Shown here: positions 30,341-39,128 of the stretch, one piece after another | Position numbering within the stretch: the first letter of the stretch is position 1 | Layout: the number at the start of each line of letters is the position of its first letter | Source of the DNA: Entomomonas asaccharolytica | GTDB lineage: Bacteria > Pseudomonadota > Gammaproteobacteria > Pseudomonadales > Pseudomonadaceae | Direction of reading: 5' to 3' | DNA length: 64,000 bases | Assembly: GCF_016653615.1 (NCBI RefSeq) | Contig: NZ_CP067393.1 | Span: forward strand, 2,929,673-2,993,672 | Translations under genes and position numbers: made by a program | Notes under the pieces: generated by a model | Databases searched by the model: none | Seen by the model: only the letters and a program-made list of their open reading frames with translations | What the model was told of the DNA's origin: nothing

Positions 30341-30372
30341 AAAAAAGCCACTTATTATAAGTGGCTTTTTTA
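30341..30372. terminator. Bidirectional terminator between hflX and folD
   Basis: GCCACTTA 30347-30354 pairs with TAAGTGGC 30358-30365, extended by A and T runs on both sides, loop TTA. It serves hflX on plus and folD on minus. Confidence 0.88.
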
Positions 30373-30385
30373 TTAACCCACTATT

Positions 30386-31243
30386 CTATTCAGAATGAAG
30401 TTCTTCTGCCGCATACAGTGTATTTTCTAGTAAACAAGCACGTGTCATTGGCCCTACCCCACCGGGTACAGGAGTTATCCAATTGGCTCGTTGAGCCGCT
30501 TTTTCAAACTCCACATCACCCACTAACTTACCATCAGGCATACGGTTAATACCTACATCAATAACAATCGCACCTGGCTTAATCCAATCACCTTTAACCA
30601 ATCCTGGCTTACCTACGCCAACTACCACTAAATCTGCATTAGCTACGTGAGCAGCAAGATCTTTAGTAAAGCGGTGAGTAATGGTTGTAGTACAGCCTGC
30701 CAATAACAACTCTAAGGCCATAGGACGACCAACAATATTAGAAGCACCTACCATCACAGCATTTAATCCATAAAGATTTTCTTTAGTGCTTTCCAGTAGT
30801 TTTATAATACCTTTAGGGGTGCATGGGCGTAATAGCGGATTACGCTGTGCTAACCGACCAATATTAAATGGATGAAAACCATCCACATCTTTATCTGGAC
30901 GAATTCTTTCCAACAAAGGAGCGGCATCTAAATGTTCTGGGAGTGGTAATTGCACTAAAATTCCATCGATAGCAGAATCATCATTCAGCTTATCAATAAG
31001 TGATAATAACTCTTGCTGTGTAGTAGAAACAGGCAAATCATAAGACTCAGAAATGAACCCTACTTGTTCACAATCTTTACGTTTATGAGAAACATACACT
31101 TCAGAGGCAGGATCGTTACCTACTAAAATCACTGCAAGTCCTGGAATACGTAATCCACGTTGACGACGATCAGCTACTTTTCTAGCAATATCTTCGCGAA
31201 TATTAGCAGCAATGGTTTTTCCATCAATTAATTGTGCGGTCAT
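30386..31243 (-). CDS. folD: Bifunctional methylenetetrahydrofolate dehydrogenase/cyclohydrolase FolD
   Basis: A 285-residue enzyme that oxidises 5,10-methylene-THF to methenyl-THF with NADP+ and hydrolyses it to 10-formyl-THF for purines and initiator tRNA. The folate site shows [17 protein letters not shown] near 45-61, with the catalytic Lys, and [10 protein letters not shown] near 97-106. The NADP domain has [15 protein letters not shown] near 166-180. The C-terminal [16 protein letters not shown] block is intact. It is monocistronic on the minus strand and shares a terminator with hflX. Confidence 0.97.
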   Translation of the reverse strand: MTAQLIDGKTIAANIREDIARKVADRRQRGLRIPGLAVILVGNDPASEVYVSHKRKDCEQVGFISESYDLPVSTTQQELLSLIDKLNDDSAIDGILVQLPLPEHLDAAPLLERIRPDKDVDGFHPFNIGRLAQRNPLLRPCTPKGIIKLLESTKENLYGLNAVMVGASNIVGRPMALELLLAGCTTTITHRFTKDLAAHVANADLVVVGVGKPGLVKGDWIKPGAIVIDVGINRMPDGKLVGDVEFEKAAQRANWITPVPGGVGPMTRACLLENTLYAAEELHSE

Positions 31244-31326
31244 AGTCTCATTTATTTAGTCAGCAAAATATCTATTTTCTCATAGAGTGATAATTACAAT
31301 AAAGTCTTTTTATATTTTTACACAAG

Positions 31327-31728
31327 CTATTCTTCTAACCAGACTTCCGCAATCCATTCCCACAAAGTATCCCATTGTTGTTCAGAGAGCTCTCCATTCT
31401 CCCAAAGCAACACTACACCATCAGGATCTATACAATAATAGCCTGCATTAATTTCACAAATGGGCAATAAATACCGTGGTAAGCCATAAGACCACGCAGT
31501 AGCAGCCATTTCTGGTAAATAGGTATGAAGATGAGGGTCAGCTATGGTGGCAGGCTCTAAATGACCATATATAACATCACTTGCATTAAGCAAGTAATAC
31601 CTAAAGTCACGGGGAATAGGTAACAACAACTCCTCTTGTACAGTAACCAATTGCTCTTCATCTGGTAATTCAAGGGGAGTAGCAACGTCTTCTGCTAGCT
31701 CTCGCAATCTTTCTAAAATTTCTTCCAT
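31327..31728 (-). CDS. SMI1/KNR4 (SUKH) family protein
   Basis: A 133-residue acidic soluble protein with the SUKH fold pattern: N-terminal helix, PDEEQLVTVQEELLLPIPRDFRYYLLNASDV near 23-53 (IPRDFRYYLLNAS is the family core), and ICEINAGYYCIDPDGVVLLW near 90-109, then a Trp-rich acidic C-terminus. SUKH proteins include immunity proteins against polymorphic toxins, but single copies also occur as conserved housekeeping genes in Pseudomonas, and no toxin gene is adjacent here. The start is ATG 31728, though TTG 31731 is possible. The upstream T-run belongs to the OmpA-gene terminator, so its promoter must be very close or it is read through. Confidence 0.75.
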   Translation of the reverse strand: MEEILERLRELAEDVATPLELPDEEQLVTVQEELLLPIPRDFRYYLLNASDVIYGHLEPATIADPHLHTYLPEMAATAWSYGLPRYLLPICEINAGYYCIDPDGVVLLWENGELSEQQWDTLWEWIAEVWLEE

Positions 31729-31730
31729 CA

Positions 31731-31797
31731 AAATAAAAACCCTGCTGAATTAATAGTTAGAGTGTGTATTACTCTAACTATTCCGTCAACAGGGTTA
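31731..31797 (-). terminator. Two-tier hairpin terminator after the OmpA-like gene
   Basis: An outer stem (31738-31744 with 31790-31796, extendable with one mismatch to 11 bp) encloses a perfect 12-bp inner hairpin (31752-31763 with 31771-31782, 7-base loop). On the minus strand the outer stem is followed by TTTTTATTTT. The inner hairpin sits in what would otherwise be the loop. Confidence 0.8.
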
Positions 31798-31817
31798 TGT
31801 TAACTAATTTTTAAAAA

Positions 31818-32537
31818 TTAGCGACGTGGAGCTACAGGTCTATCATCATTAGAGATAGTTACTTCTACGCGACGATTTAAAGCACGATCTGAAGCATTGC
31901 TATTGCTCGCTACAGGGAATGCTTTACCATAACCACGTGTAGTAATACGAGCAAATTCAACACCACGGTTTGAAAGTTCACGAGCTACTGCATCTGCACG
32001 AGCTTGTGACAATTTTAAATTTAATGCATCACTACCAGTGCTATCAGTAAAACCTTCAACTAACACTTTACGCTCTCTATTTTGTTTTAAATAAACAGCT
32101 AATTTATCAAGATTAACGTAAGCTGATGGAGTTACATCTGCTTTACCTACAGCAAAAAGAACATCACCAAAGGTTACTACTTCACCACGTGCAGTTTGCT
32201 TAGCAATATCTAATACTTTTGCTTTCACACGTTGGTTTTCTTCTTGTTGGCGTAATGCTACAGTAGCATTCGCTAAATCAACACGACGTTGTAATAAATA
32301 AGCAAGTTCACTTACTTTTTCTTGTTTCTCGCCATCACGATAAGCTTTATCTGCTCTATCTAAAGCAGCACTTGCATCATTAGTTTCAGCATTAGCCCAT
32401 TGGCTTGCTTTAGGATTGTTTTGTAATGCCATGAAATCAGCACGTGCTTTTTCTAAATCTGGATTAGGATTATTTGAACAAGCAGCTAGCGTTAAACCTA
32501 CTGCTAAAAGAGATGGAATTAATATATGTTTGCGCAT
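31818..32537 (-). CDS. OmpA-family lipoprotein (DUF4398 + OmpA C-terminal domain)
   Basis: A 239-residue envelope protein. The signal peptide ends in a lipobox LAAC (Cys about 20). A helical part (about 28-105) resembles the DUF4398 domain of the gene just upstream. Then comes an OmpA-like peptidoglycan-binding domain (about 120-228) with VLVEGFTDSTGSDALNLKLSQARADAV (here VEGFTDSTG and LSQARADAV) and NRRVEV at the end. It probably tethers the outer membrane to the cell wall by binding diaminopimelate. ATG 32537 is preferred to TTG 32543, since AGGA is better spaced from it. It is 73 bases downstream of its partner. Confidence 0.88.
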   Translation of the reverse strand: MRKHILIPSLLAVGLTLAACSNNPNPDLEKARADFMALQNNPKASQWANAETNDASAALDRADKAYRDGEKQEKVSELAYLLQRRVDLANATVALRQQEENQRVKAKVLDIAKQTARGEVVTFGDVLFAVGKADVTPSAYVNLDKLAVYLKQNRERKVLVEGFTDSTGSDALNLKLSQARADAVARELSNRGVEFARITTRGYGKAFPVASNSNASDRALNRRVEVTISNDDRPVAPRR

Positions 32538-32610
32538 AACCAAAGTTTCCTTTGTAAAAATATTAAATAATGTTCATGTATGTAACTGTCAATTAATTAA
32601 GTGTTAAAAC

Positions 32611-33000
32611 TTAATTAACATTCGCTGGAGGAATAGCGTTTGTTACAGGTTGAACTGGTGCATCTGTAGGCGTTAAAGCTTTTGGATCAACATATTTCAT
32701 TTTTTCTACTTGCGCTCTACGCTCTGCTACACGCGCATCCCATTCTGCTCTCTCAGCATATATTTTAGCCGCTTTATAATCTTTATCATCCATAGCAATA
32801 CGTGCTTTACGGAAATGCTCCTGAGCAGTTTGCATATCAGTTGGAGCGAATTGAGTAGCACCTGCACCTACTGCGTTATTAACTGCTAATCTTGCTACAT
32901 CCATCTGAGCTGTTGGAGGATTACCAGCGCAACCAACTAACACACCACCAGCTAAAATAACACCACCTAATGCTAGCTTAGATTTTGAAAAGAGAGTCAT
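32611..33000 (-). CDS. DUF4398-domain lipoprotein
   Basis: A 129-residue lipoprotein. The signal peptide has a lipobox VLVGC (Cys about 24). The mature part is a helical DUF4398 domain (about 30-100), including ALNNAVGAG-like VNNAVGAGATQFAP and AQEHFRKARIAMDDKDYKAAKIYAERAEWDA (parts: EHFRKARIAMDDKDY). A Pro/Ala-rich tail follows. DUF4398 proteins regularly sit next to an OmpA-type lipoprotein with the same domain, as here, which suggests a two-protein envelope unit. The function is not established. About 290 bases upstream are non-coding. Confidence 0.82.
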   Translation of the reverse strand: MTLFSKSKLALGGVILAGGVLVGCAGNPPTAQMDVARLAVNNAVGAGATQFAPTDMQTAQEHFRKARIAMDDKDYKAAKIYAERAEWDARVAERRAQVEKMKYVDPKALTPTDAPVQPVTNAIPPANVN

Positions 33001-33286
33001 ATTTTAATACTCCATTACACTTTATTCGTTAATTAAGAAATTTTCTAAAACTGAAACTTCAATATAATTTTTTCAGTTATTTATTAGAACTACTAATTAG
33101 TCTAATTGTTCAATATTTTCGACAAGTCCATCTGTTTTACTTGAAAATACAATTAACTAAATACTAATTCAAGGCTGTTTAAAACCTCGCAAAATCATGA
33201 TAAGACATTGATTTTATTGAGCTTTAAAATAAAATAAATCGATATAAAACGTTAATCAATTAGTTTATTACAATATATTTCGTCAA

Positions 33287-33940
33287 TTAAAAACAATCTA
33301 TATAATCTTTGATAATAGCAAACTCATGCTCGTCTTTTAAGGGTGGTTTTTGGCTATCAGGCTGATAAATAGCAAATAAATGCTTGATTCCATATTGCTT
33401 AGCACTACGTAAAACGCTAATGCTGTCATCAATAAACAAACTGCTATGTGGATTAAACGTTACCTGCTCTCCCAAATGCTGCCAAAAATATTGATTTTCT
33501 TTTGGAAAATTATAGTCATGGGAACTGATGATATGTTTAAACCAAGGCGCTAAATCAACCTTCTGCATTTTTAGATTTAGCGATTTTGGGTGGGCATTAG
33601 TGATTAGAATAACTTGCTTACCCATTTCATTAATTAATTTTAAAAAAAGCTCTGCATGGTTGCGCCATTTAATTAAATGAGCAATTTCTTGCTTAAACTT
33701 AAGAATAGGTAAATTTAAAGAGTCAGTCCAATAATCAATACAATACCATTGTAATTTGCCTTGCAATGTAGCATATTGACTTAATAGTGTTTGTTTAGCT
33801 TGTTCTACTGTTAAGCCGTAAGTTTGTCCATAACGTTCAGGAAGATATTCTAGCCAAAAATGATTATCAAAATGCAAATCTAGCAAAGTACCATCCATAT
33901 CTAAAAAAACTGTTTCGATGTCAGACCAAGGTAATAACAT
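33287..33940 (-). CDS. yrfG: GMP/IMP nucleotidase-type HAD hydrolase YrfG
   Basis: A 217-residue HAD phosphatase. Motif I VFLDMDGTLLD is near 10-20, motif II VILITNAHP near 112-120, and motif IV SLFIDDSISVL near 168-178. A helical cap lies between (DNHFWLEYLPERYG near 24-37). In E. coli YrfG dephosphorylates purine nucleotides (GMP, IMP). The frame is open to 34024, but that would overlap the divergent nudE start; ATG 33940 (MLLPWSDIETV) fits the family. It is divergent from nudE-cysQ, the Pseudomonas order. The 64-base gap must hold promoters for both directions. Confidence 0.88.
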   Translation of the reverse strand: MLLPWSDIETVFLDMDGTLLDLHFDNHFWLEYLPERYGQTYGLTVEQAKQTLLSQYATLQGKLQWYCIDYWTDSLNLPILKFKQEIAHLIKWRNHAELFLKLINEMGKQVILITNAHPKSLNLKMQKVDLAPWFKHIISSHDYNFPKENQYFWQHLGEQVTFNPHSSLFIDDSISVLRSAKQYGIKHLFAIYQPDSQKPPLKDEHEFAIIKDYIDCF

Positions 33941-34004
33941 AAAATTTTCACAAATACTGATTAGCACGCTATGATAGTAAGGCGTTTTTAACAAAGAGAA
34001 TACT

Positions 34005-34571
34005 ATGGAAAAAAAACCTGCCATATTAAGCCAACGAATTGTAACATCATCTCGCCTATTTAAGGTGGAAGAATTACAACTGCGCTTTTCTAATGGTGAA
34101 GAGCGAATTTATGAACGTCTAGCAGGAGGAATGCGCGCAGGTGCTGTAATGGTTGTGGCAATGCTAGATAAAGAACACTTCATTATGATTGAAGAATATT
34201 GCGCTGGTGTTGATGACTACCAACTAACTATTCCCAAAGGACTTATTGAAAAAGATGAAGATGTATTAGCTGCTGCTAATCGTGAATTAAAAGAAGAAGC
34301 AGGTTATGGTGCAAAAAAATTAGAATATGTGACCTCTCTTACCCTGTCACCAAGCTATATGGCACAAAGGATACAAGTAGTACTTGCACAAGATTTATAT
34401 CCAGAAAAATTAGAGGGTGATGAACCAGAACCGATCATTGTAAGTACTGCAAAATTAAATGATCTTTTAGCACTCAGCCAAAAACCTAATTTTACAGAAG
34501 GACGCGCTATTGCAGCACTATATATAGTCCGAGACTTACTGATTAGTCGTGGCGAACTTACTGTATGTTAA
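34005..34571 (+). CDS. nudE: ADP compounds hydrolase NudE
   Basis: A 188-residue Nudix hydrolase that cleaves ADP-ribose, Ap3A and NADH. The Nudix box is perfect: G at 77, five residues, E, seven residues, then RELKEEAG (KGLIEKDEDVLAAANREL region, 76-95). The AGGMRAGAVMVVAM stretch before it is NudE-typical. The 3' end overlaps the cysQ start by seven bases, so the two are translated together. The nudE-cysQ pairing suggests joint clearance of nucleotide by-products. Confidence 0.93.
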   Translation: MEKKPAILSQRIVTSSRLFKVEELQLRFSNGEERIYERLAGGMRAGAVMVVAMLDKEHFIMIEEYCAGVDDYQLTIPKGLIEKDEDVLAAANRELKEEAGYGAKKLEYVTSLTLSPSYMAQRIQVVLAQDLYPEKLEGDEPEPIIVSTAKLNDLLALSQKPNFTEGRAIAALYIVRDLLISRGELTVC

Positions 34572-35383
34572 CAGAACTACTACCCTCTATAATTAAACTA
34601 GCTCAACAAGCTGGACAAGCCACGCTACACTATTGGCGGAATGCTGTTGCAGTTGAAAAAAAACAAGATAACTCTCCTGTTACAGCAGCGGACTTAGCAG
34701 CTAATCAAATATTAATGACAGGGCTAGCTGCATTAACACCTAATATTCCTATTCTTTCCGAAGAAGACTGTGCAATTGACTTAGCTATACGACAAACATG
34801 GCCACAATGGTGGCTTATTGATCCGCTTGATGGCACAAAAGAATTTATTGAAGGTAATACTGACTTTACCATTAATATTGCATTAATAGACCAAGGAAAG
34901 GTTATTTTTGGAGTAGTGTTTATTCCTGCCACTAACTATTGTTATTTTGGCGGTAAAGATATTGGTGCATGGCAGATTGATGATCAAGGTAAGCAACAAG
35001 CTATACAATGTAGGAAAGCTGATAATCAACAGCTATCTATAGTAGCTAGTCGTCGTCATAGTTCAGAAAAGCAACAGTTACTACTTAATAAGCTACAAGA
35101 GATAGCCCCTATCTCACTAAAGAATGCTGGCAGCTCATTAAAATTTTGCTTAGTAGCAGAAGGTAAAGCGGATTGCTATCCACGTTTTGCACCTACTTGC
35201 CAATGGGATACAGCGGCCGCACAAGGGGTACTAGAAGGCGCTGGAGGCAGTGTATTAACTGAAACAGGACAACCTTTGAGCTATATAGCTAAACAGGATT
35301 ATTTAAACCCTAACTTTATTGCACTAGGTAATGCACCTCAATGGCAAAGCGCAATTTTTGATATTATCCAACAACTAGCCTAA
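34565..35383 (+). CDS. cysQ: 3'(2'),5'-bisphosphate nucleotidase CysQ
   Basis: A 272-residue inositol-monophosphatase-fold enzyme that removes the 3'-phosphate of PAP formed during sulfate assimilation. Metal-binding motifs: SPVTAADLAAN near 38-48, SEEDCAID near 67-74, DPLDGTKEFIEGNTDFTINIAL near 87-108 (core DPLDGTKEFI), and WDTAAAQGVLEGAGG near 216-230. It overlaps nudE by seven bases and converges on envZ with only six bases between the stop codons; no terminator is visible there. Confidence 0.95.
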   Translation: MLTELLPSIIKLAQQAGQATLHYWRNAVAVEKKQDNSPVTAADLAANQILMTGLAALTPNIPILSEEDCAIDLAIRQTWPQWWLIDPLDGTKEFIEGNTDFTINIALIDQGKVIFGVVFIPATNYCYFGGKDIGAWQIDDQGKQQAIQCRKADNQQLSIVASRRHSSEKQQLLLNKLQEIAPISLKNAGSSLKFCLVAEGKADCYPRFAPTCQWDTAAAQGVLEGAGGSVLTETGQPLSYIAKQDYLNPNFIALGNAPQWQSAIFDIIQQLA

Positions 35384-35389
35384 TCCTTA

Positions 35390-36721
35390 TTACTCAGGAT
35401 TAGGTAGTTTTAAACCAATGGGTAAACTCACTCTCGCCTCTAAGCCACCACCCACACGATTTAGCAACTCAATATGACCACCATGTTGCTCTACAATTCG
35501 TTTGACAATGGCTAAGCCTAAACCAGAACCTTTGCCACTACGCGCTTGATTACCTCGCATAAAAGGATTAAATACCGCGAGTATCTCACTTTCAGGAATA
35601 CCAGGGCCACGATCTAATACACTTAAAACCACATAGGGCGATTTATGTTTATTAGCTAAATAAGTAGTGACTTCTACTTTATCATGAGAATAATTTAAGG
35701 CATTGTTCACTAAGTTGATTAATAACCGTTTTAATGAAATACGGCGTGCTTGAATGGGTGGAATGTCTTCCAAAAATACTCTGACTTTTTCTTCATTCTG
35801 ATTAAAGGGCGCTACTGCCTCAGCAACTAACTCATTTAAATCTAATTCCTCTAAAGCCTCATCCTTACCATCACGAATAAATGCGATAAACTGATCGAGG
35901 ATTTCATTCATATCCTCAATATCACGAACCATATCCTCAGTAAATTCTTCATCACCATGCATTAGTTCTACTGAAAGACGTAATCGTGTTAAAGGTGTTC
36001 TTAAATCATGAGAAACACCCGCTAACATCAAGTCTCGTTCATTATTTGCTTTCTCAACATCTTCTGCCATCTGGTTGAAGGCTTGATACACATCGGTCAT
36101 TTCACTTAATGTATCATTAATCGGTAAACGAACACTTTTACCTTTACCTAATTGTCTGGCAGCAAATACTAAACGTCTTAAAGGCTGGTTAAGCTGTAAT
36201 ACAAAAATACCTGCAGTAAACATGGATAAAGAAACAATGCCAATAAACCATGCAAGTACTCGCCAAATTTGTTGTCCACGTAAAGGATGGGGATACATAG
36301 GTATTTCTAGCCAACCGGGGCCTAGACTGGGTGCACTGACCCATAAAGAAGAAATATATTTGCCGATGATTAAACGTGTACTAGCATCTTCGCCTAGTTC
36401 ACTTTGTATTTGTCGTTGAAAAATATCTGAATAGGGCCAATGATATTCACCTAGAGGCGCTTCATTATCAGGCTTCCATAAAATACCTGCGGCAATGGCA
36501 ATATCATCACGGCTATCTTCATCTACTGACCAATAAGCTCTAATCAGCATAGCCGCACCATGGCTATACTGCCTATCCACTAATACATCTTCATTTAAAA
36601 CTAAATAGCCGAGCGTGAGTGCTTTAGAAAACAGCACGATGATTAAGATAAGCCATAACATACGAGCAAAGAAGCTTTTAGGTAGCCATAGTGCCCTGTA
36701 TTTTTTCTTATTATTTACCAT
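35390..36721 (-). CDS. envZ: Sensor histidine kinase EnvZ (AmgS-type)
   Basis: A 443-residue inner-membrane kinase. There are two membrane segments (about 14-37 and 158-178) around a ~120-residue periplasmic domain, then HAMP (about 180-232), the H box GVSHDLRTPLTRLRLS with the phosphorylated His near 239, the N box LINLVNNALNYS near 338-349, and G boxes DRGPGI and GKGSGLGLAIVKRI. It phosphorylates OmpR. The Pseudomonas orthologue, AmgS, responds to membrane damage by aminoglycosides. It lies 50 bases after ompR, with a hairpin in the gap, and no ribosome site is obvious before the ATG. Confidence 0.94.
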   Translation of the reverse strand: MVNNKKKYRALWLPKSFFARMLWLILIIVLFSKALTLGYLVLNEDVLVDRQYSHGAAMLIRAYWSVDEDSRDDIAIAAGILWKPDNEAPLGEYHWPYSDIFQRQIQSELGEDASTRLIIGKYISSLWVSAPSLGPGWLEIPMYPHPLRGQQIWRVLAWFIGIVSLSMFTAGIFVLQLNQPLRRLVFAARQLGKGKSVRLPINDTLSEMTDVYQAFNQMAEDVEKANNERDLMLAGVSHDLRTPLTRLRLSVELMHGDEEFTEDMVRDIEDMNEILDQFIAFIRDGKDEALEELDLNELVAEAVAPFNQNEEKVRVFLEDIPPIQARRISLKRLLINLVNNALNYSHDKVEVTTYLANKHKSPYVVLSVLDRGPGIPESEILAVFNPFMRGNQARSGKGSGLGLAIVKRIVEQHGGHIELLNRVGGGLEARVSLPIGLKLPNPE

Positions 36722-36736
36722 ATAAAGGATAAACTA

Positions 36737-36765
36737 GCTTTCCCCTCTCTTTGAGAGAGGAAAGC
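36737..36765 (-). promoter_or_regulatory. Hairpin between ompR and envZ
   Basis: A 7-bp stem (36737-36743 with 36759-36765), one mismatch, then 5 bp more (36745-36749 with 36753-36757) and loop TTT. It is not followed by a T-run on the minus strand. It ends about 16 bases before the envZ start, so it is more likely to set the ompR:envZ ratio or protect the ompR mRNA end than to terminate. Confidence 0.5.
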
Positions 36766-36771
36766 CATTAA

Positions 36772-37503
36772 CTATTTGTCGCCATCAGGCACAAATACAT
36801 AACCAACACCCCAAACAGTTTGAATATAGCGAGGTTTGGCAGGATCAACTTCAATCATACGACGTAAACGAGAAATTTGTACATCAATAGAACGCTCTAA
36901 AGCATCCCATTCTCTACCGCGGGCAAGACTCATTAATTTATCACGTGTTAACGGCTCTCTTGGGTGCTGAACAAGTGCTTTTAACACAGCAAACTCACCT
37001 GTAGTTAGCATATGTACTTTATCGCCATGGGAAAGCTCACGGGTTGCCAATGATAATTTATAATCACCAAACGTAACCTCTGCATCTTCAGTATCTGGCG
37101 CACCAGGAATTTGCGAAGTTTGACGGCGTAATACAGCCTTAATACGCGCTAATAACTCACGAGGATTAAATGGTTTTGGTAGATAATCATCTGCACCACT
37201 TTCAAGTCCTTGAATACGACTTGCTTCATCACCTTTTGCGGTCAACATGATAATAGGTGTTTTATTACCTTGGTTGCGGAGTCGTTGACAAGCACTCATA
37301 CCATCTTCGCCTGGCATCATTAAATCAAGAACAATTAGATTAAATAGCTCACGGCTTAATAATCTATCCATCTGCTCAGTATCTTCAACTGCTTTGACAC
37401 GAAAACCTTCCTCAGCTAGGAAGCGCTCAAGAAGTCGACGAAGTCTTGCATCGTCATCAATAATTAAAATTTTCTCGCCTTCTTGTGTTTGGCTTGCTGT
37501 CAT
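36772..37503 (-). CDS. ompR: Two-component response regulator OmpR (AmgR-type)
   Basis: A 243-residue regulator. The receiver domain (about 10-125) has the acidic pocket IIDDD near 14-18, the phosphorylated Asp in LIVLDLMMPGEDG near 55-67, the Thr in IMLTAKGD and the Lys in YLPKPFNP. The winged-helix domain (about 145-240) has the EWDALERSIDVQISRLR recognition region and ends in QTVWGVGYVFVPDGDK. It is first in the ompR-envZ operon. In Pseudomonas AmgR controls envelope-stress genes; in enterics OmpR controls porins. Confidence 0.96.
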   Translation of the reverse strand: MTASQTQEGEKILIIDDDARLRRLLERFLAEEGFRVKAVEDTEQMDRLLSRELFNLIVLDLMMPGEDGMSACQRLRNQGNKTPIIMLTAKGDEASRIQGLESGADDYLPKPFNPRELLARIKAVLRRQTSQIPGAPDTEDAEVTFGDYKLSLATRELSHGDKVHMLTTGEFAVLKALVQHPREPLTRDKLMSLARGREWDALERSIDVQISRLRRMIEVDPAKPRYIQTVWGVGYVFVPDGDK

Positions 37504-37643
37504 ATGAGCTCCTTGATAGTCAACTTACAACAACATACTTTGTTGTAAATAATATAATTCAAATAATAATAGTTAGCTATAGTATGACTGATTTATTAAA
37601 GATAGGCTAAACAGCATTGTTAAAATATTTTTCTAATTTGATT

Positions 37644-37679
37644 TTAAGGCGATAATATATCCGATAATTATCGCCTTAA
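37644..37679 (-). terminator. Probable terminator after prfA
   Basis: A 13-bp perfect stem (37644-37656 with 37667-37679) with a 10-base loop lies directly after the prfA stop on the minus strand. The T-run after it is weak, so it could also be an mRNA-end structure. Confidence 0.6.
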
Positions 37680-37687
37680 TTTATCTA

Positions 37688-38770
37688 TTAATCACCTAAT
37701 GCAGCTAATTGATCTGCTTGGTATTCTGCTCTCAATGGTTCAATAACCGCCTCAACACCACCAGCAATTACATCATCTAACGAATAAAGTGTGAGATTAA
37801 TACGATGGTCTGTTACTCGTCCCTGTGGGAAATTATAAGTCCGAATTCTTTCAGAACGATCCCCAGAACCAACCAATAATTTACGTGTATCCGCTATTGC
37901 TTGTTGTGAAGCTGTTTGTTGTTGATCATTTAACTTAGCATATAACCAAGACATAGCTTTAGCGCGATTTTTATGTTGGGAACGCTCTTCCTGACAGGCT
38001 ACTACAATACCCGTTGGAATATGCGTAATACGTACCGCAGAATCTGTTTTATTAATATGCTGACCACCTGCACCAGAAGCACGATAAGTATCTACTCGCA
38101 AATCAGCAGGATTAATTTCTATTTCTTGTTGTTCATCAGGTTCAGGTAATACAGCTACGGTACAGGCAGAAGTATGTACCCGCCCTTGCGATTCTGTTTC
38201 AGGGACACGTTGCACACGGTGTGCACCAGACTCAAATTTTAAGAAGCTATAAACATTATCACCCTCAACCCTTGAGATCACTTCTTTATAGCCACCGTGT
38301 TCACCTTCGTTAGCAGACAATATCTCTACTCGCCACCCGCGTTTCTCTGCATAACGAGAATACATGCGAAATAAATCCCCTGCAAAAATAGCCGCTTCGT
38401 CACCACCTGTACCAGCACGAATTTCAAGATAAACATTACGGGCATCATTAGGATCTTTAGGCAAGAGCATTTTTTGCAAGTCTTGCTCTAAGGTTTCGAT
38501 AGTTTCTTGCTGAGTTTTAACCTCTTCTTCCGCCATTTCTTTTAGATCGGGATCAGAGTCTTTCAATAACTCTTTAGCACTCGCCAAATCTTCTTGCGCT
38601 TTGCAAAGATCACGGAATGTTTTAATAACAGGTTCTATTTCTGCATATTCTTTTGAATATTCACGAAATTTATTTTGATCGCTAATAATCTCAGCATCGC
38701 CTAATAAAGCTGTTAACTCTTCATAGCGATCTTGTAATAATTCTAATTTATTTAGTAAGGAAGGTTTCAT
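37688..38770 (-). CDS. prfA: Peptide chain release factor 1
   Basis: A 360-residue class I release factor that ends translation at UAA and UAG. The GGQ loop is in [21 protein letters not shown] near 228-248 (shown in part [12 protein letters not shown]), and the recognition region includes the [14 protein letters not shown] stretch near 183-196, where the PxT motif of RF1 lies (PET). The frame is open to TTG 38785, but ATG 38770 ([12 protein letters not shown]) is the family start. hemA, normally upstream, and prmC, normally downstream, are both missing here. PrmC would still be needed to methylate the GGQ Gln. Confidence 0.96.
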   Translation of the reverse strand: MKPSLLNKLELLQDRYEELTALLGDAEIISDQNKFREYSKEYAEIEPVIKTFRDLCKAQEDLASAKELLKDSDPDLKEMAEEEVKTQQETIETLEQDLQKMLLPKDPNDARNVYLEIRAGTGGDEAAIFAGDLFRMYSRYAEKRGWRVEILSANEGEHGGYKEVISRVEGDNVYSFLKFESGAHRVQRVPETESQGRVHTSACTVAVLPEPDEQQEIEINPADLRVDTYRASGAGGQHINKTDSAVRITHIPTGIVVACQEERSQHKNRAKAMSWLYAKLNDQQQTASQQAIADTRKLLVGSGDRSERIRTYNFPQGRVTDHRINLTLYSLDDVIAGGVEAVIEPLRAEYQADQLAALGD

Positions 38771-39128
38771 TATTTTATCAGCCAATAGTATTTTAAATTC
38801 TTTTGTTGCTTAGTTCTACATTACATTAATAAACAACAGCCCTTTAATTTATACCTATGATTTAAAGGTATATTTCTTGTTAAGCTATCTTTGCTAATAT
38901 AGACCAATACGCATAACTATCCACTGACTAAACATTTAAATTGAACATGTTGGATATTGTAGCATTAAATAAAGTTAGCACTCTAGTTATGATTGTTGTT
39001 GAAAGCTAAAAACAAGTATACTAATTGTGTGTTTAGTCTTTATTCAAATAAATAGCTATTTGTTATTCATATGGTTTTAATAATATTAATAGCCCTTTAA
39101 ATTACTCAATAACTGATTTTGGTTGATT
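38771..39128. other. Intergenic region between divergent prfA and the TPR lipoprotein gene
   Basis: 358 bases without a supported gene. In Pseudomonas hemA starts here. I see only short AT palindromes, such as ATACCT/AGGTAT near 38860-38880, and no RNA gene, strong promoter or leftover hemA coding sequence. Promoters for both flanking genes must be here. Confidence 0.5.

Noticed and set aside
31327-31728. SUKH protein as an immunity gene of a toxin system
   Set aside because: No polymorphic toxin, secretion or recombination module is adjacent; single SUKH-type genes occur as ordinary genes in this order.
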